Made by a program: the position numbers and the translations under genes. Of a stretch of DNA of 64,000 nucleotides, positions 56,581-64,000 are shown in pieces (the stretch's first letter is position 1; every line of letters begins with the position of its first letter). The stretch is from Colwellia sp. M166. Lineage in GTDB: Bacteria > Pseudomonadota > Gammaproteobacteria > Enterobacterales > Alteromonadaceae. The notes beneath the pieces were generated by a model. It did no database searches, was not told the DNA's origin, and worked only from the letters and a program-made list of their open reading frames with translations. The stretch spans positions 3,162,001 through 3,226,000 of the forward strand of contig NZ_CP040755.1 of assembly GCF_024585285.1 (NCBI RefSeq), written 5' to 3'.

Positions 56581-56839
56581 ACTGATAGCCTTTTTAGATT
56601 TCTGAATTTTCAGTAATTTGTGAAAATTGTAATCCTTTTTTGATCTAAGTCAAGCTTTTGTCGCCGTAAAGCTGGGTTTTAGTGATTTTTATCACTTTTC
56701 TTTTGGCTGCTGACTTTAACTTTGAATAGCTATCTAATGGCTAACAAGGCGGAAATTGTGCATGTAGGATAAAAAATGGCTACTTGGGTAGCCATAATAG
56801 TCGTAAGGTTGGAGTAGAAAAAAGTGCTAAAGTGAGATA

Positions 56840-58378
56840 TTAACTAAAGTTGGTGCTAAGCTCTTCTATCGCTTCAGCATTTTTATTAACTTCGCTACTT
56901 TTATCTGATACTTTTGCTGCCAATGAGGTGTTGCGCTGCGATATGTTGTCAATATTATGAATACCTTGAGTAATTTGTTCGGCCACCACGCTTTGCTGCT
57001 CTGATGCGGTAGCAATTTGCGCGGTCATATCATTAACATTTTGAATGTTTTCAATAATATTTTGCATTGCTTGTTTAATAGTTTTTGATTCAGCCGAGCA
57101 TTCTTCAGCATTGCTTTTATTGAGCAGCATAACTTGATTCCATGTTTTTAAAGTGCCTTGTAATTCATTGACCGATAATTGAATTTGCTCGGTAGCATTT
57201 TGGGTTCGGCTTGCTAAGGTCCTGACTTCATCAGCAACAACAGCAAACCCTCGTCCTTGTTCACCGGCTCTTGCTGCTTCTATTGCTGCGTTTAATGCTA
57301 GTAGGTTAGTTTGATCGGCAATACCTTGAATTTCACTCATCACGGTTGATATTTTGTCAACATCGGTAACTAACTCAGTGGCATTTCTCGCAGCATTTTC
57401 GACATCGCTGGCAAGTTGATTAATTTTATTCTCGCTACTTTCGATGGTCACAATATTTTGTAAGCACTCGCTTTGTACTTGTTCAACTTTATCGTGTGCT
57501 AAAGTGGTGCTTTCGCTCACTTCGCTGATGGTTGCGCTCATCTGGGTGATTGCCGTCGCAAATTGGCCTATATGTTCATTTTCTTCTTGGATGCTAGTGA
57601 ACATTTCATTTGAGGTTTGGGCAAGTTCATCAGCCAGCTTAGCTAACCTTCTACCTGAGTCATTGCTCCGCCCTAGTACTGTTTTAATTCTCGCTTTATA
57701 AAGCTCGGTAGGGTAATTGATGATATTTAGAATGCCTTTGCCTAAGTATATGTGTCGCGATGGACTATCAAATGTTGCTTTAGTTTTTGCAAGCTGGTGA
57801 GGCAGCTTTATAAATTCTTCTGAAAAAACAACGAGTATAAAAACTAAACAAACTAATAAAATTAATGCTGAGGTTACAGTACCAACAAGCAGCCAATCGA
57901 GTGTTATTGCTGTTACAACAGCAATAAGTGCAATAAAGCGCTTGAGGAAGATATTGGCATGTAAGTCAATAATCGCTTTGTTCTGGTTCAACTTGTCATA
58001 CAGTGCTTGAGCTTGTATCTTTTGTTGTGCACTAGGAAATGCTCTAACTGATTGATAACCTGATATTTCACCGTTTTTTAAAAGTGGGGTTATATAAGCG
58101 TCAACCCAGTAGTAATCACCATTTTTGCAACGATTTTTAACCATGCCTCGCCATGATTCACCACGCTTTAATTTTTCCCAGAGATCTTTAAATGCTGCTT
58201 TGGGCATATCAGGGTGACGGACAATATTGTGATGTTGACCGATAAGCTCCTCTAAACTGTAGCCGGCTATTTGACAAAATTCAGCATTAGCATAAGTAAT
58301 GTCGCCGTTTAAGTCGGTGGTAGAGACTAGTTGCTCTTGTTCGGTGAAGGTACGTTCGATTGTAGTGATATGACTCAT
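56840..58378 (-). CDS. PAS-containing methyl-accepting chemotaxis protein (Aer-like)
   Basis: A 512-residue energy or redox taxis receptor. The N-terminal PAS domain (about 10-115) has [24 protein letters not shown] and [10 protein letters not shown], the Aer FAD-type pocket. Two adjacent hydrophobic segments (about 147-185) form the membrane anchor with no periplasmic domain. The C-terminal signalling hairpin tip reads [33 protein letters not shown]. It signals to CheA-CheW. AAGGACG precedes the ATG. It is transcribed alone and terminates ahead of the regulator gene. Confidence 0.93.
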   Translation of the reverse strand: MSHITTIERTFTEQEQLVSTTDLNGDITYANAEFCQIAGYSLEELIGQHHNIVRHPDMPKAAFKDLWEKLKRGESWRGMVKNRCKNGDYYWVDAYITPLLKNGEISGYQSVRAFPSAQQKIQAQALYDKLNQNKAIIDLHANIFLKRFIALIAVVTAITLDWLLVGTVTSALILLVCLVFILVVFSEEFIKLPHQLAKTKATFDSPSRHIYLGKGILNIINYPTELYKARIKTVLGRSNDSGRRLAKLADELAQTSNEMFTSIQEENEHIGQFATAITQMSATISEVSESTTLAHDKVEQVQSECLQNIVTIESSENKINQLASDVENAARNATELVTDVDKISTVMSEIQGIADQTNLLALNAAIEAARAGEQGRGFAVVADEVRTLASRTQNATEQIQLSVNELQGTLKTWNQVMLLNKSNAEECSAESKTIKQAMQNIIENIQNVNDMTAQIATASEQQSVVAEQITQGIHNIDNISQRNTSLAAKVSDKSSEVNKNAEAIEELSTNFS

Positions 58379-58557
58379 AATCCCATCGTCCTTTATAAAG
58401 TGCTTTAGTAGCAGCTATATTCTATTTTGTGTGCCATATGACACATTTTTTATTGTCGGATTGTGATTTTGTCGAATAAGGCCTTTAATTTCAACACTTA
58501 GTTTTGTTTTTTTTGTGGATTTCAATTCACTTTATTGTTTGCAGTATAGTTAAAAAT

Positions 58558-58590
58558 AAAAAAAGCACTTGAAAATTTTTCAAGTGCTTT
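58558..58590 (-). terminator. Terminator of fbp
   Basis: On the minus strand the stem AAAGCACTTGAAAA/TTTTCAAGTGCTTT is followed by a T-run. It lies about 90 bp after the fbp stop, with a short MITE-like repeat between. Confidence 0.85.
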
Positions 58591-58622
58591 AATGTTGGAG
58601 AGGAGGGATTAACGCCGATATT

Positions 58623-58679
58623 ATACCAATTATACTAAGTTTCTTCCCATTCAGTGAGCAAACTTAATAGACTTGGTAT
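58623..58679. repeat. Short copy (57 bp) of the ATACCAA-ended MITE-like repeat
   Basis: The ends ATACCAATTATACTAAGTTT and AAACTTAATAGACTTGGTAT are inverted around a short centre CTTCCCATTCAGTGAGC. The centre keeps the CCCA-TCAGTGA block of the long copies, so it is an internal deletion. Its edge TAATACC supplies the fbp stop codon. Confidence 0.8.
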
Positions 58680-59647
58680 TATTTGTAATAGCCTAAGCAA
58701 GCTTCGACTTCATTTTTTGAACCCATGATCACTTCAACACGTTGATGAATATCTGTTGGTTCAATATCCATAATGCGTCCTTCGCTTGTCATGGCTAAGC
58801 CACCAGCTTGCTCAAGTAAAAAACTCATTGGGTTGGCTTCATACATTAAGCGTAATTTATAAGGTTTATCTGGGTTTCTATTATCGCTTGGATAAGTAAA
58901 CAATCCGCCACGACATAAAACACGATGAATATCACCCACCATAGCGGCAATCCAACGCATGTTGAAATTTTTACCACGCGGACCTGTGTCACCGGCAAGT
59001 AAATCGTTGATGTAGTTTTGCATAGGTTTTTGCCAAAAACGCTGATTTGACATATTAACAGCAAATTCTTGCGTATCTTGTGGCACTTGCACATTACGTT
59101 CAACTAATAAGTAACCACCATGTGTGCGGTCTAGCACATAAAAGTGTGTACCACTGCCGGTTGTCATCACTAGCATAGTTGATGGGCCATAAAGTACATA
59201 GCCGGCACAAACTTGTTTGTCACCTGATTGCTTAAACATATCAGGATCGCTAGCATCCATATCCGTTGGCGCTTGATGAATAGAAAAAATAGTGCCAATT
59301 AACGAGTTAATATCGATATTTGAACTACCGTCTAGCGGATCAAATGAAACAATAAACTTGCCGTTTTCGTCACCGGCAACTGAGGTGTCTTCTTCTTCAG
59401 ACGATACTGCCTTAACAAAGCCCGACTCTAATAAAATGTCTTTAAATAACTCGTTGGCGACAACATCAAGTTTCTTTTGCACTTCACCTTGGATATTCTC
59501 ATCTAAGGTTGATCCCATAGCGTCACCTAAGTGACCTTGGCTAACACGAAAAGATATTTCTTTGGTGGCAGCTAAAATGGTTTTTATTAATGAAATTAAA
59601 TCTAATGGTACATTATCTTCACGTAAAGCGGGAGCTAGTCGTTGCAT
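58679..59647 (-). CDS. fbp: Fructose-1,6-bisphosphatase, class I
   Basis: A 322-residue enzyme of gluconeogenesis hydrolysing fructose 1,6-bisphosphate. The metal site is [22 protein letters not shown] and the substrate region includes [12 protein letters not shown]. The start ATG has AGGTAACCC upstream. The protein ends at GYYK, with its TAA stop being the first bases of a MITE-like repeat. The length remains close to the family norm (E. coli 332). Confidence 0.95.
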   Translation of the reverse strand: MQRLAPALREDNVPLDLISLIKTILAATKEISFRVSQGHLGDAMGSTLDENIQGEVQKKLDVVANELFKDILLESGFVKAVSSEEEDTSVAGDENGKFIVSFDPLDGSSNIDINSLIGTIFSIHQAPTDMDASDPDMFKQSGDKQVCAGYVLYGPSTMLVMTTGSGTHFYVLDRTHGGYLLVERNVQVPQDTQEFAVNMSNQRFWQKPMQNYINDLLAGDTGPRGKNFNMRWIAAMVGDIHRVLCRGGLFTYPSDNRNPDKPYKLRLMYEANPMSFLLEQAGGLAMTSEGRIMDIEPTDIHQRVEVIMGSKNEVEACLGYYK

Positions 59648-59767
59648 CGGGTTACCTAATTACTTTAAAGTCATACTCTTAATTACAAGAGTGAATTGTA
59701 TATTGTATTTAATTTTCAATGTAATGATCTACTATCAAGGCATCAAAAGTTGCTTTAATTAAGCGAT

Positions 59768-59800
59768 AAAGTAAGCTTAAAAAACTTTTAAGCTTACTTT
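59768..59800. repeat. Perfect 15-bp inverted repeat in the fbp/metalloprotease divergent region
   Basis: AAAGTAAGCTTAAAA (59768-59782) and TTTTAAGCTTACTTT (59786-59800) are exact complements with a 3-nt loop. The position between two divergent genes makes a plain terminator unexpected. It could be an operator or a leader attenuator for the metalloprotease gene. Confidence 0.55.
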
Positions 59801-59876
59801 TAAATCGATTATAACAAGAATATGAGTATTTTCAGCACTTCTCATTATTTAATTTTACAGACGGCAAGGATATAGA

Positions 59877-62312
59877 ATGAATTTTTTCATTAGAGTAATG
59901 GGCTTCTTTTTCTGCTGCCTATTGTCAGCACAAGCGCTGGCGCAAGCAGAGCCAACTTACGCTGAATTTATTCAAGACAAGCAACACCATCAAGGTTACT
60001 TTTCTTTTTATCTTGATGATAAAACCGGCAACGTATTTTTAGAAATTGAAAGCTTTGAACAAGAGTTTTTATTTCAAAGTGGTTTGCCGCATGGTGTTGG
60101 CTCTAATGATATTGGTTTAGACCGTGGTCAGCTGGGTGATACCCGTTTAGTGCGTTTTGAAAGAGTGGGTGACAAAGTTTTTTTACGTCAACTCAATAGC
60201 TACTACCGTGCTAATACTGATAGTGTGCTGGAAAAACAAGCCATTGATGAAGCCTTTGCTAGCTCAATTATTTGGGGCTTTAAGGTCAGTAATAGCTCAC
60301 CAGATAACAGTAAAACGCTTATTGATTACACACCATTCTTATTGTCAGACATCCATAACTTATCAGCACAGTTACAACGCACTAAACAAGGCGACTATAA
60401 GATTGATGCCTCACGCAGTGGGGTTTATCAAAAGCGCAGTAAAGCCTTTCCAAACAATACGGAGTTAGAAGCAACAGTAACTTATAAAGGCAGCAAAGCC
60501 GGTGCACATTTACGTGCTGTTGTGCCAGACGCATCTGCTGTTACGGTGAATTTACATCATTCATTAATTAAGTTACCTGACGATGGTTATCAAACTCGGA
60601 AATTTCATCCTTATAGCGGTTTTTGGCAAAACGCTTATGCCGATTATGCCAGTGCTATTGATGAGCCGCTGATAACGCGCAATATTCCTCGTCATCGCCT
60701 AATGAAAAAAAATCCACAAGCGAAAGTAAGTGAAGCGGTTGAACCTATTATTTACTATCTTGATGCTGGCGTACCTGAGCCGGTAAAAAGTGCGTTACTC
60801 GATGGGGCTCGTTGGTGGGATCAAGCATTCGCGGCTATTGGTTATAAAAATGCCTTTCAAGTTAAAATGTTACCAAGTGATGCCGATCCGATGGATGTGC
60901 GTTATAACGTGATTCAGTGGGTACATCGTGCCACTCGTGGTTGGTCGTATGGCGCTTCGGTTATCGACCCGCGCACGGGAGAAATTCTTAAAGGTCATGT
61001 CACGCTGGGCTCTTTACGAGTTCGTCAAGATTACTTAATTGCCCTTGGCTTAACCTCTCCTTTTAAAACCATAGATACCGATACCAGTGCGATGAAAGCT
61101 ATGGCACTAGCCCGTATTCGTCAATTATCAGCACATGAGGTAGGGCATACCTTAGGTATTGCGCATAACTTTGCCGCCAGTGTTAACGACCGTGCATCGG
61201 TGATGGATTACCCACACCCGTTAATCACCATAAAAAATGATGAAATCAGCTTAGAAAATGCCTACGCAACAGATATTGGCGACTGGGATAAATATGTGGT
61301 TGCTTATGGTTATGGCGACGTCAGTAAAGCGCAAGAAGCACAGTATTTATCTGAGTTAGTTGATTCAGCCCTGCAACAAGGTTTAGCTTATGTCTCTGAT
61401 CCTGATGCGCGAGCTAAATCTGGCGCGCATGCAACAGGACACTTGTGGGACAACGGTAAAGACGCTGCGGCAGAACTAACCCGAGTATTGCAGGTGAGAG
61501 AGCTCGCTTTAGCTAACTTCGGCTTAAACAGTATTCCCGTGGGTACACCGATGTCGGAACTAGAACAAGTGTTGGTGCCAATTTACAATTTCCATCGTTT
61601 TCAAGTTGAGGCTACAGCTAAGCTTATCGCCGGTGTCGATTACGGTTATCAATTGCGTAGTGAACAATTTACTAACCAACAAAAAATGCTTTCAGGTAAG
61701 TCACAACATGCTGCCTTGAAGGCTTTATTGTTAACTTTGTCAGTGGAAACGCTAGCGATTCCGGCGGAAGTTACGGCGCTAATTCCGCCAAAAGCTTATG
61801 GCTACAGTCGCAATAGAGAAAGCTTTACCAGTTACACAGGTTTAACGTTTGACCCTATTAGCGCGGCAGAAGCTAGTGCCAAGCACACTTTGGTATTGCT
61901 GCTTAATGCGGAACGCTTAGCAAGATTGCAACAGCAAAGTATGCTGGATAACAACATACCCTCGGTAGGGCAGCTATTTAACGAGCTTATTGGTGCTACT
62001 TTGCAGTCGGCCCCAAAAAAATCTACGGCCTTGTTAATACAACAACGGGTGAATCAGCAATTAATCGAGCATTTGTTAGCGTTGTGGCACAGCGAAAATC
62101 TGGTAACGGAAGTTAAAGCGGAGGTGTATTTAACCTTAACTGATTTATCTCAGTGGTTAACGGATAAGCGCAGCACGAAAAAATATAAAAGCTCTCGTGC
62201 ACAGTTTGCTCTATTAGCAAATCAAATTAATTACAGTTTGAGTCATGACAAGATAGCGACGCCAGCATCTAAGATAAAATTACCGCCGGGCTCGCCTATT
62301 GGCAGTGATTAA
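59877..62312 (+). CDS. Secreted zinc metalloprotease (DUF4953/DUF5117 type)
   Basis: An 811-residue protein with a signal peptide (1-23, ending QALAQA). A DUF5117-like beta region covers about 80-200. The catalytic zinc motif HEVGHTLGIAHNF lies near residue 420, with a downstream VMDYPHP acting as the Met-turn, so it is a metzincin-like zinc peptidase. A long helical C-terminal region follows. Substrates are unknown. The family is common in marine Bacteroidetes and Alteromonadales. AAGGAT precedes the ATG. Confidence 0.9.
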   Translation: MNFFIRVMGFFFCCLLSAQALAQAEPTYAEFIQDKQHHQGYFSFYLDDKTGNVFLEIESFEQEFLFQSGLPHGVGSNDIGLDRGQLGDTRLVRFERVGDKVFLRQLNSYYRANTDSVLEKQAIDEAFASSIIWGFKVSNSSPDNSKTLIDYTPFLLSDIHNLSAQLQRTKQGDYKIDASRSGVYQKRSKAFPNNTELEATVTYKGSKAGAHLRAVVPDASAVTVNLHHSLIKLPDDGYQTRKFHPYSGFWQNAYADYASAIDEPLITRNIPRHRLMKKNPQAKVSEAVEPIIYYLDAGVPEPVKSALLDGARWWDQAFAAIGYKNAFQVKMLPSDADPMDVRYNVIQWVHRATRGWSYGASVIDPRTGEILKGHVTLGSLRVRQDYLIALGLTSPFKTIDTDTSAMKAMALARIRQLSAHEVGHTLGIAHNFAASVNDRASVMDYPHPLITIKNDEISLENAYATDIGDWDKYVVAYGYGDVSKAQEAQYLSELVDSALQQGLAYVSDPDARAKSGAHATGHLWDNGKDAAAELTRVLQVRELALANFGLNSIPVGTPMSELEQVLVPIYNFHRFQVEATAKLIAGVDYGYQLRSEQFTNQQKMLSGKSQHAALKALLLTLSVETLAIPAEVTALIPPKAYGYSRNRESFTSYTGLTFDPISAAEASAKHTLVLLLNAERLARLQQQSMLDNNIPSVGQLFNELIGATLQSAPKKSTALLIQQRVNQQLIEHLLALWHSENLVTEVKAEVYLTLTDLSQWLTDKRSTKKYKSSRAQFALLANQINYSLSHDKIATPASKIKLPPGSPIGSD

Positions 62313-62401
62313 GAAAAAAGCGCCTAATGAGTGAGTATTGTTGAAAAATCAAATCATTAATACGAAACACTAACCGCTTCTGAAGCTAAAAGGCATAAGA
62401 A

Positions 62402-62437
62402 AAAACGGCGCTGAAAAGGAAGGTTTTCAACGCCGTT
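62402..62437 (-). terminator. Terminator of the EamA transporter gene
   Basis: On the minus strand the stem AACGGCGTTGAAAA/TTTTCAGCGCCGTT with a short loop runs into TTTT. It is about 70 bp after the EamA stop. Confidence 0.75.
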
Positions 62438-62506
62438 GTGCAATTGGCACTTAGGATAAAGTGAACTGCGCACAAAAAATTGCCCAATTGGAGATAATTA
62501 AGCCCG

Positions 62507-63472
62507 CTATAAGCTCTCTGTTTTTAAATTGCTTTGATTTACATTTGCTGGCATGACTTTAGTGCTATGCGTTTCTGTACAATTAGCTAGCGTTATTGGC
62601 TTTTTAGCACGCGTCAGTACTACAAGGTTACCTGCCAAAATGAATAATAAGCCAATCACGGTGTAAATAGTCCAAGAAAAACCTTCAACAAGCGTTGAAA
62701 TGACGACGGCGACAGCAGGGAACATAATTGATGCATATGAGGCGCGATGAGCGCCAATACGATTGAGCAATGTTAAATAACTACCAAAAGCAATAACCGA
62801 ACCAAAAATAGCGAGATAAAGTAACGAGCTTATATAGGAAAAGCTATAATCAAAACTAAAAGTTCTGCCTCGTATTATGGCAATAATAGCCATAAAAATA
62901 GCACCATACGCCATACCCCAAGCATTAGCAGACATCAGAGGCAAGTTGAGCTTTTGGTTTCTCATTGATAACATATTACCGGTTGACGCAAATAGAGTAC
63001 CAGTAAGGCAAAGCCCTAAGCCCAATAGCGTTTCAGGACCCAACTGCGTATCACTAATTTGTGGCCAGAAGAGTGTGACAATACCGAGTAGGCCTAATGT
63101 TCCTCCTAAGTAAACTTGCTGAGTGACTTTAGTGCCATACCAGATGCGAGCATTAAAAACATTGAAAAACATGATCATTGAAAAAGCGATGCAGGTTAGT
63201 GCTGAATTGATGTGCTGCTGTGCAGAATAAAGTAAATAGTAATTAACGCTAAATAAAGTGGCGCCAAAGAGGAAAAACTGTCGATGATGACGCCATGAAA
63301 AACATAACGGTAAACCTTTAAGACGGCAATAAGCAAATAGCACTATTGCCGCTAAGCCAAAACGATAAACAATAGAAACTTCTGAAGCCACTGCACCTAG
63401 TTGGTAATTAATTGCAATCCAAGTCGAGCCCCAAATCAACACAGTAATGATATATAAAAATGTATTATTCAT
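62507..63472 (-). CDS. EamA/DMT-family transporter
   Basis: A 321-residue membrane protein from the ATG at 63472, which has AGAGA at good distance and begins MNNTFLYIITVLIWGSTW, the classic first helix of the family. A longer frame starts at 63517. Ten hydrophobic segments form two EamA repeats. Members export amino acids or related metabolites. The divergent MocR-type regulator suggests a link to amino-acid or vitamin B6 metabolism. Confidence 0.88.
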   Translation of the reverse strand: MNNTFLYIITVLIWGSTWIAINYQLGAVASEVSIVYRFGLAAIVLFAYCRLKGLPLCFSWRHHRQFFLFGATLFSVNYYLLYSAQQHINSALTCIAFSMIMFFNVFNARIWYGTKVTQQVYLGGTLGLLGIVTLFWPQISDTQLGPETLLGLGLCLTGTLFASTGNMLSMRNQKLNLPLMSANAWGMAYGAIFMAIIAIIRGRTFSFDYSFSYISSLLYLAIFGSVIAFGSYLTLLNRIGAHRASYASIMFPAVAVVISTLVEGFSWTIYTVIGLLFILAGNLVVLTRAKKPITLANCTETHSTKVMPANVNQSNLKTESL

Positions 63473-63659
63473 AGCGTTCTCTTGAATAGCTCTTACAAGC
63501 TGTTGCTTGTGGAGCAATAAGATAAACCAAGCGAATAGCTTTTAAACCAGCTAAATACTGAGGTATATCAATTAGGCAGTGTTAGTAACGAATAGACATT
63601 TTACGGCTTTTTTGTTTTAATAACATATACAAAAAAATGAAAATGCAACCTATACAGTT

Positions 63660-64000
63660 ATGCGATTAGTTGATAAATCTGCGTCAGAATTTTTATATCA
63701 ACAAGTGATAGATTTTGTTGAGCACCAGCAACGCAGTGGTGCAATACGTCCAGGTGATAAATTACCGAGTTTACGTAAGTTGAGCCGACAGTTTGATATC
63801 AGTGTGCCAACGGTAAAGCAGGCTTATATTGAGCTTGAGCGTCAAGGCACTATTTCTGCTCGACCTCAGTCGGGTTATTACTTAAAAGCGACACAAGCCC
63901 GAACTTTATTGCCCATGCGAGCAAAATGGTCGGGTTGTCAGCCGACTGAAATTTCTTGTCGTAGCTTAATCGAACAAGTATATGAAGCTGTACATATGCC
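63660..64000 (+). CDS. MocR-type GntR regulator (C-terminus off the window)
   Basis: A frame of 113 codons is open to the right edge from the ATG at 63660. The N-terminal GntR winged helix is clear: FLYQQVIDFVEHQQ, IRPGDKLPSLRKLSRQFDIS, TVKQAYIELERQGTISARPQSGYYL. The spacing after it suits the longer MocR class with a PLP-binding aminotransferase-like domain beyond the edge. A plain GntR regulator is possible. It is divergent from the EamA gene, a pairing often seen. Confidence 0.8.
   Translation, partial: MRLVDKSASEFLYQQVIDFVEHQQRSGAIRPGDKLPSLRKLSRQFDISVPTVKQAYIELERQGTISARPQSGYYLKATQARTLLPMRAKWSGCQPTEISCRSLIEQVYEAVHM

Overview
The window reads as chromosome of a marine gammaproteobacterium of the Alteromonadales, most likely Colwellia or a close relative. 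I judge this from the 16S rRNA sequence read by eye, the AT-rich coding style and the gene content (fkpA-slyX, sthA/fabR/trmA, cysJIH, fadBA, TIGR03899 and PACE families). This is inference without a database search.

Layout. 1-5.7 kb (minus strand): an envelope-remodelling cluster made of an OmpR-type response regulator, a sensor kinase, a 64-codon leader ORF overlapping eptA, dgkA, and an LTA-synthase-like phosphoglycerol transferase that runs off the left edge. PmrA-box-like CTTAAG direct repeats lie ahead of both output units. 6-12.3 kb: slyX, a WD40 lipoprotein, fkpA, an L-2-hydroxyglutarate-oxidase-like flavoprotein, two uncharacterised membrane proteins and hemE. 12.4-14.9 kb: an IS4-family element interrupted by an IS982-family element. 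15-22 kb: a small lipoprotein, a histidine phosphatase, sthA, an acyl-CoA desaturase with a FabR-like operator, fabR, trmA and a membrane-anchored RRM protein. 22.2-28.7 kb: a complete rrn operon (two promoters, 16S, tRNA-Ile, tRNA-Ala, 23S, 5S, terminator), followed by a decayed second 5S copy.

29.4-31.6 kb holds the most unusual gene: a 735-residue tubulin/FtsZ-superfamily protein with a GGGTGSG loop and an apparent T7 loop, standing alone between the rrn operon and a mobile repeat. 32-37 kb: cysJIH and a TIGR03899 protein. 38-46 kb: a receiver-DUF3369-GGDEF-EAL protein, an MFS transporter, a MazG-like protein, fadBA and a GNAT acetyltransferase. 46-54 kb: two S9 serine peptidases, a LysR/PACE efflux pair and a manganese inorganic pyrophosphatase. 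53.5-58.4 kb: cydAB of the short (CIO-like) type with a GbsR/MarR regulator, and an Aer-like chemoreceptor. 58.6-64 kb: fbp, a zinc metalloprotease, an EamA transporter and a divergent MocR-type regulator cut by the right edge.

Themes. (i) A stress-responsive lipid circuit: EptA and the LTA-synthase-like enzyme should both release diacylglycerol, which DgkA would recycle. (ii) A dispersed MITE-like repeat with ATACCAA-type inverted ends occurs four times, as two 358-bp full copies and two short deletion forms, one of which supplies the fbp stop codon. (iii) The solitary tubulin-like protein is the best candidate for an undescribed system.
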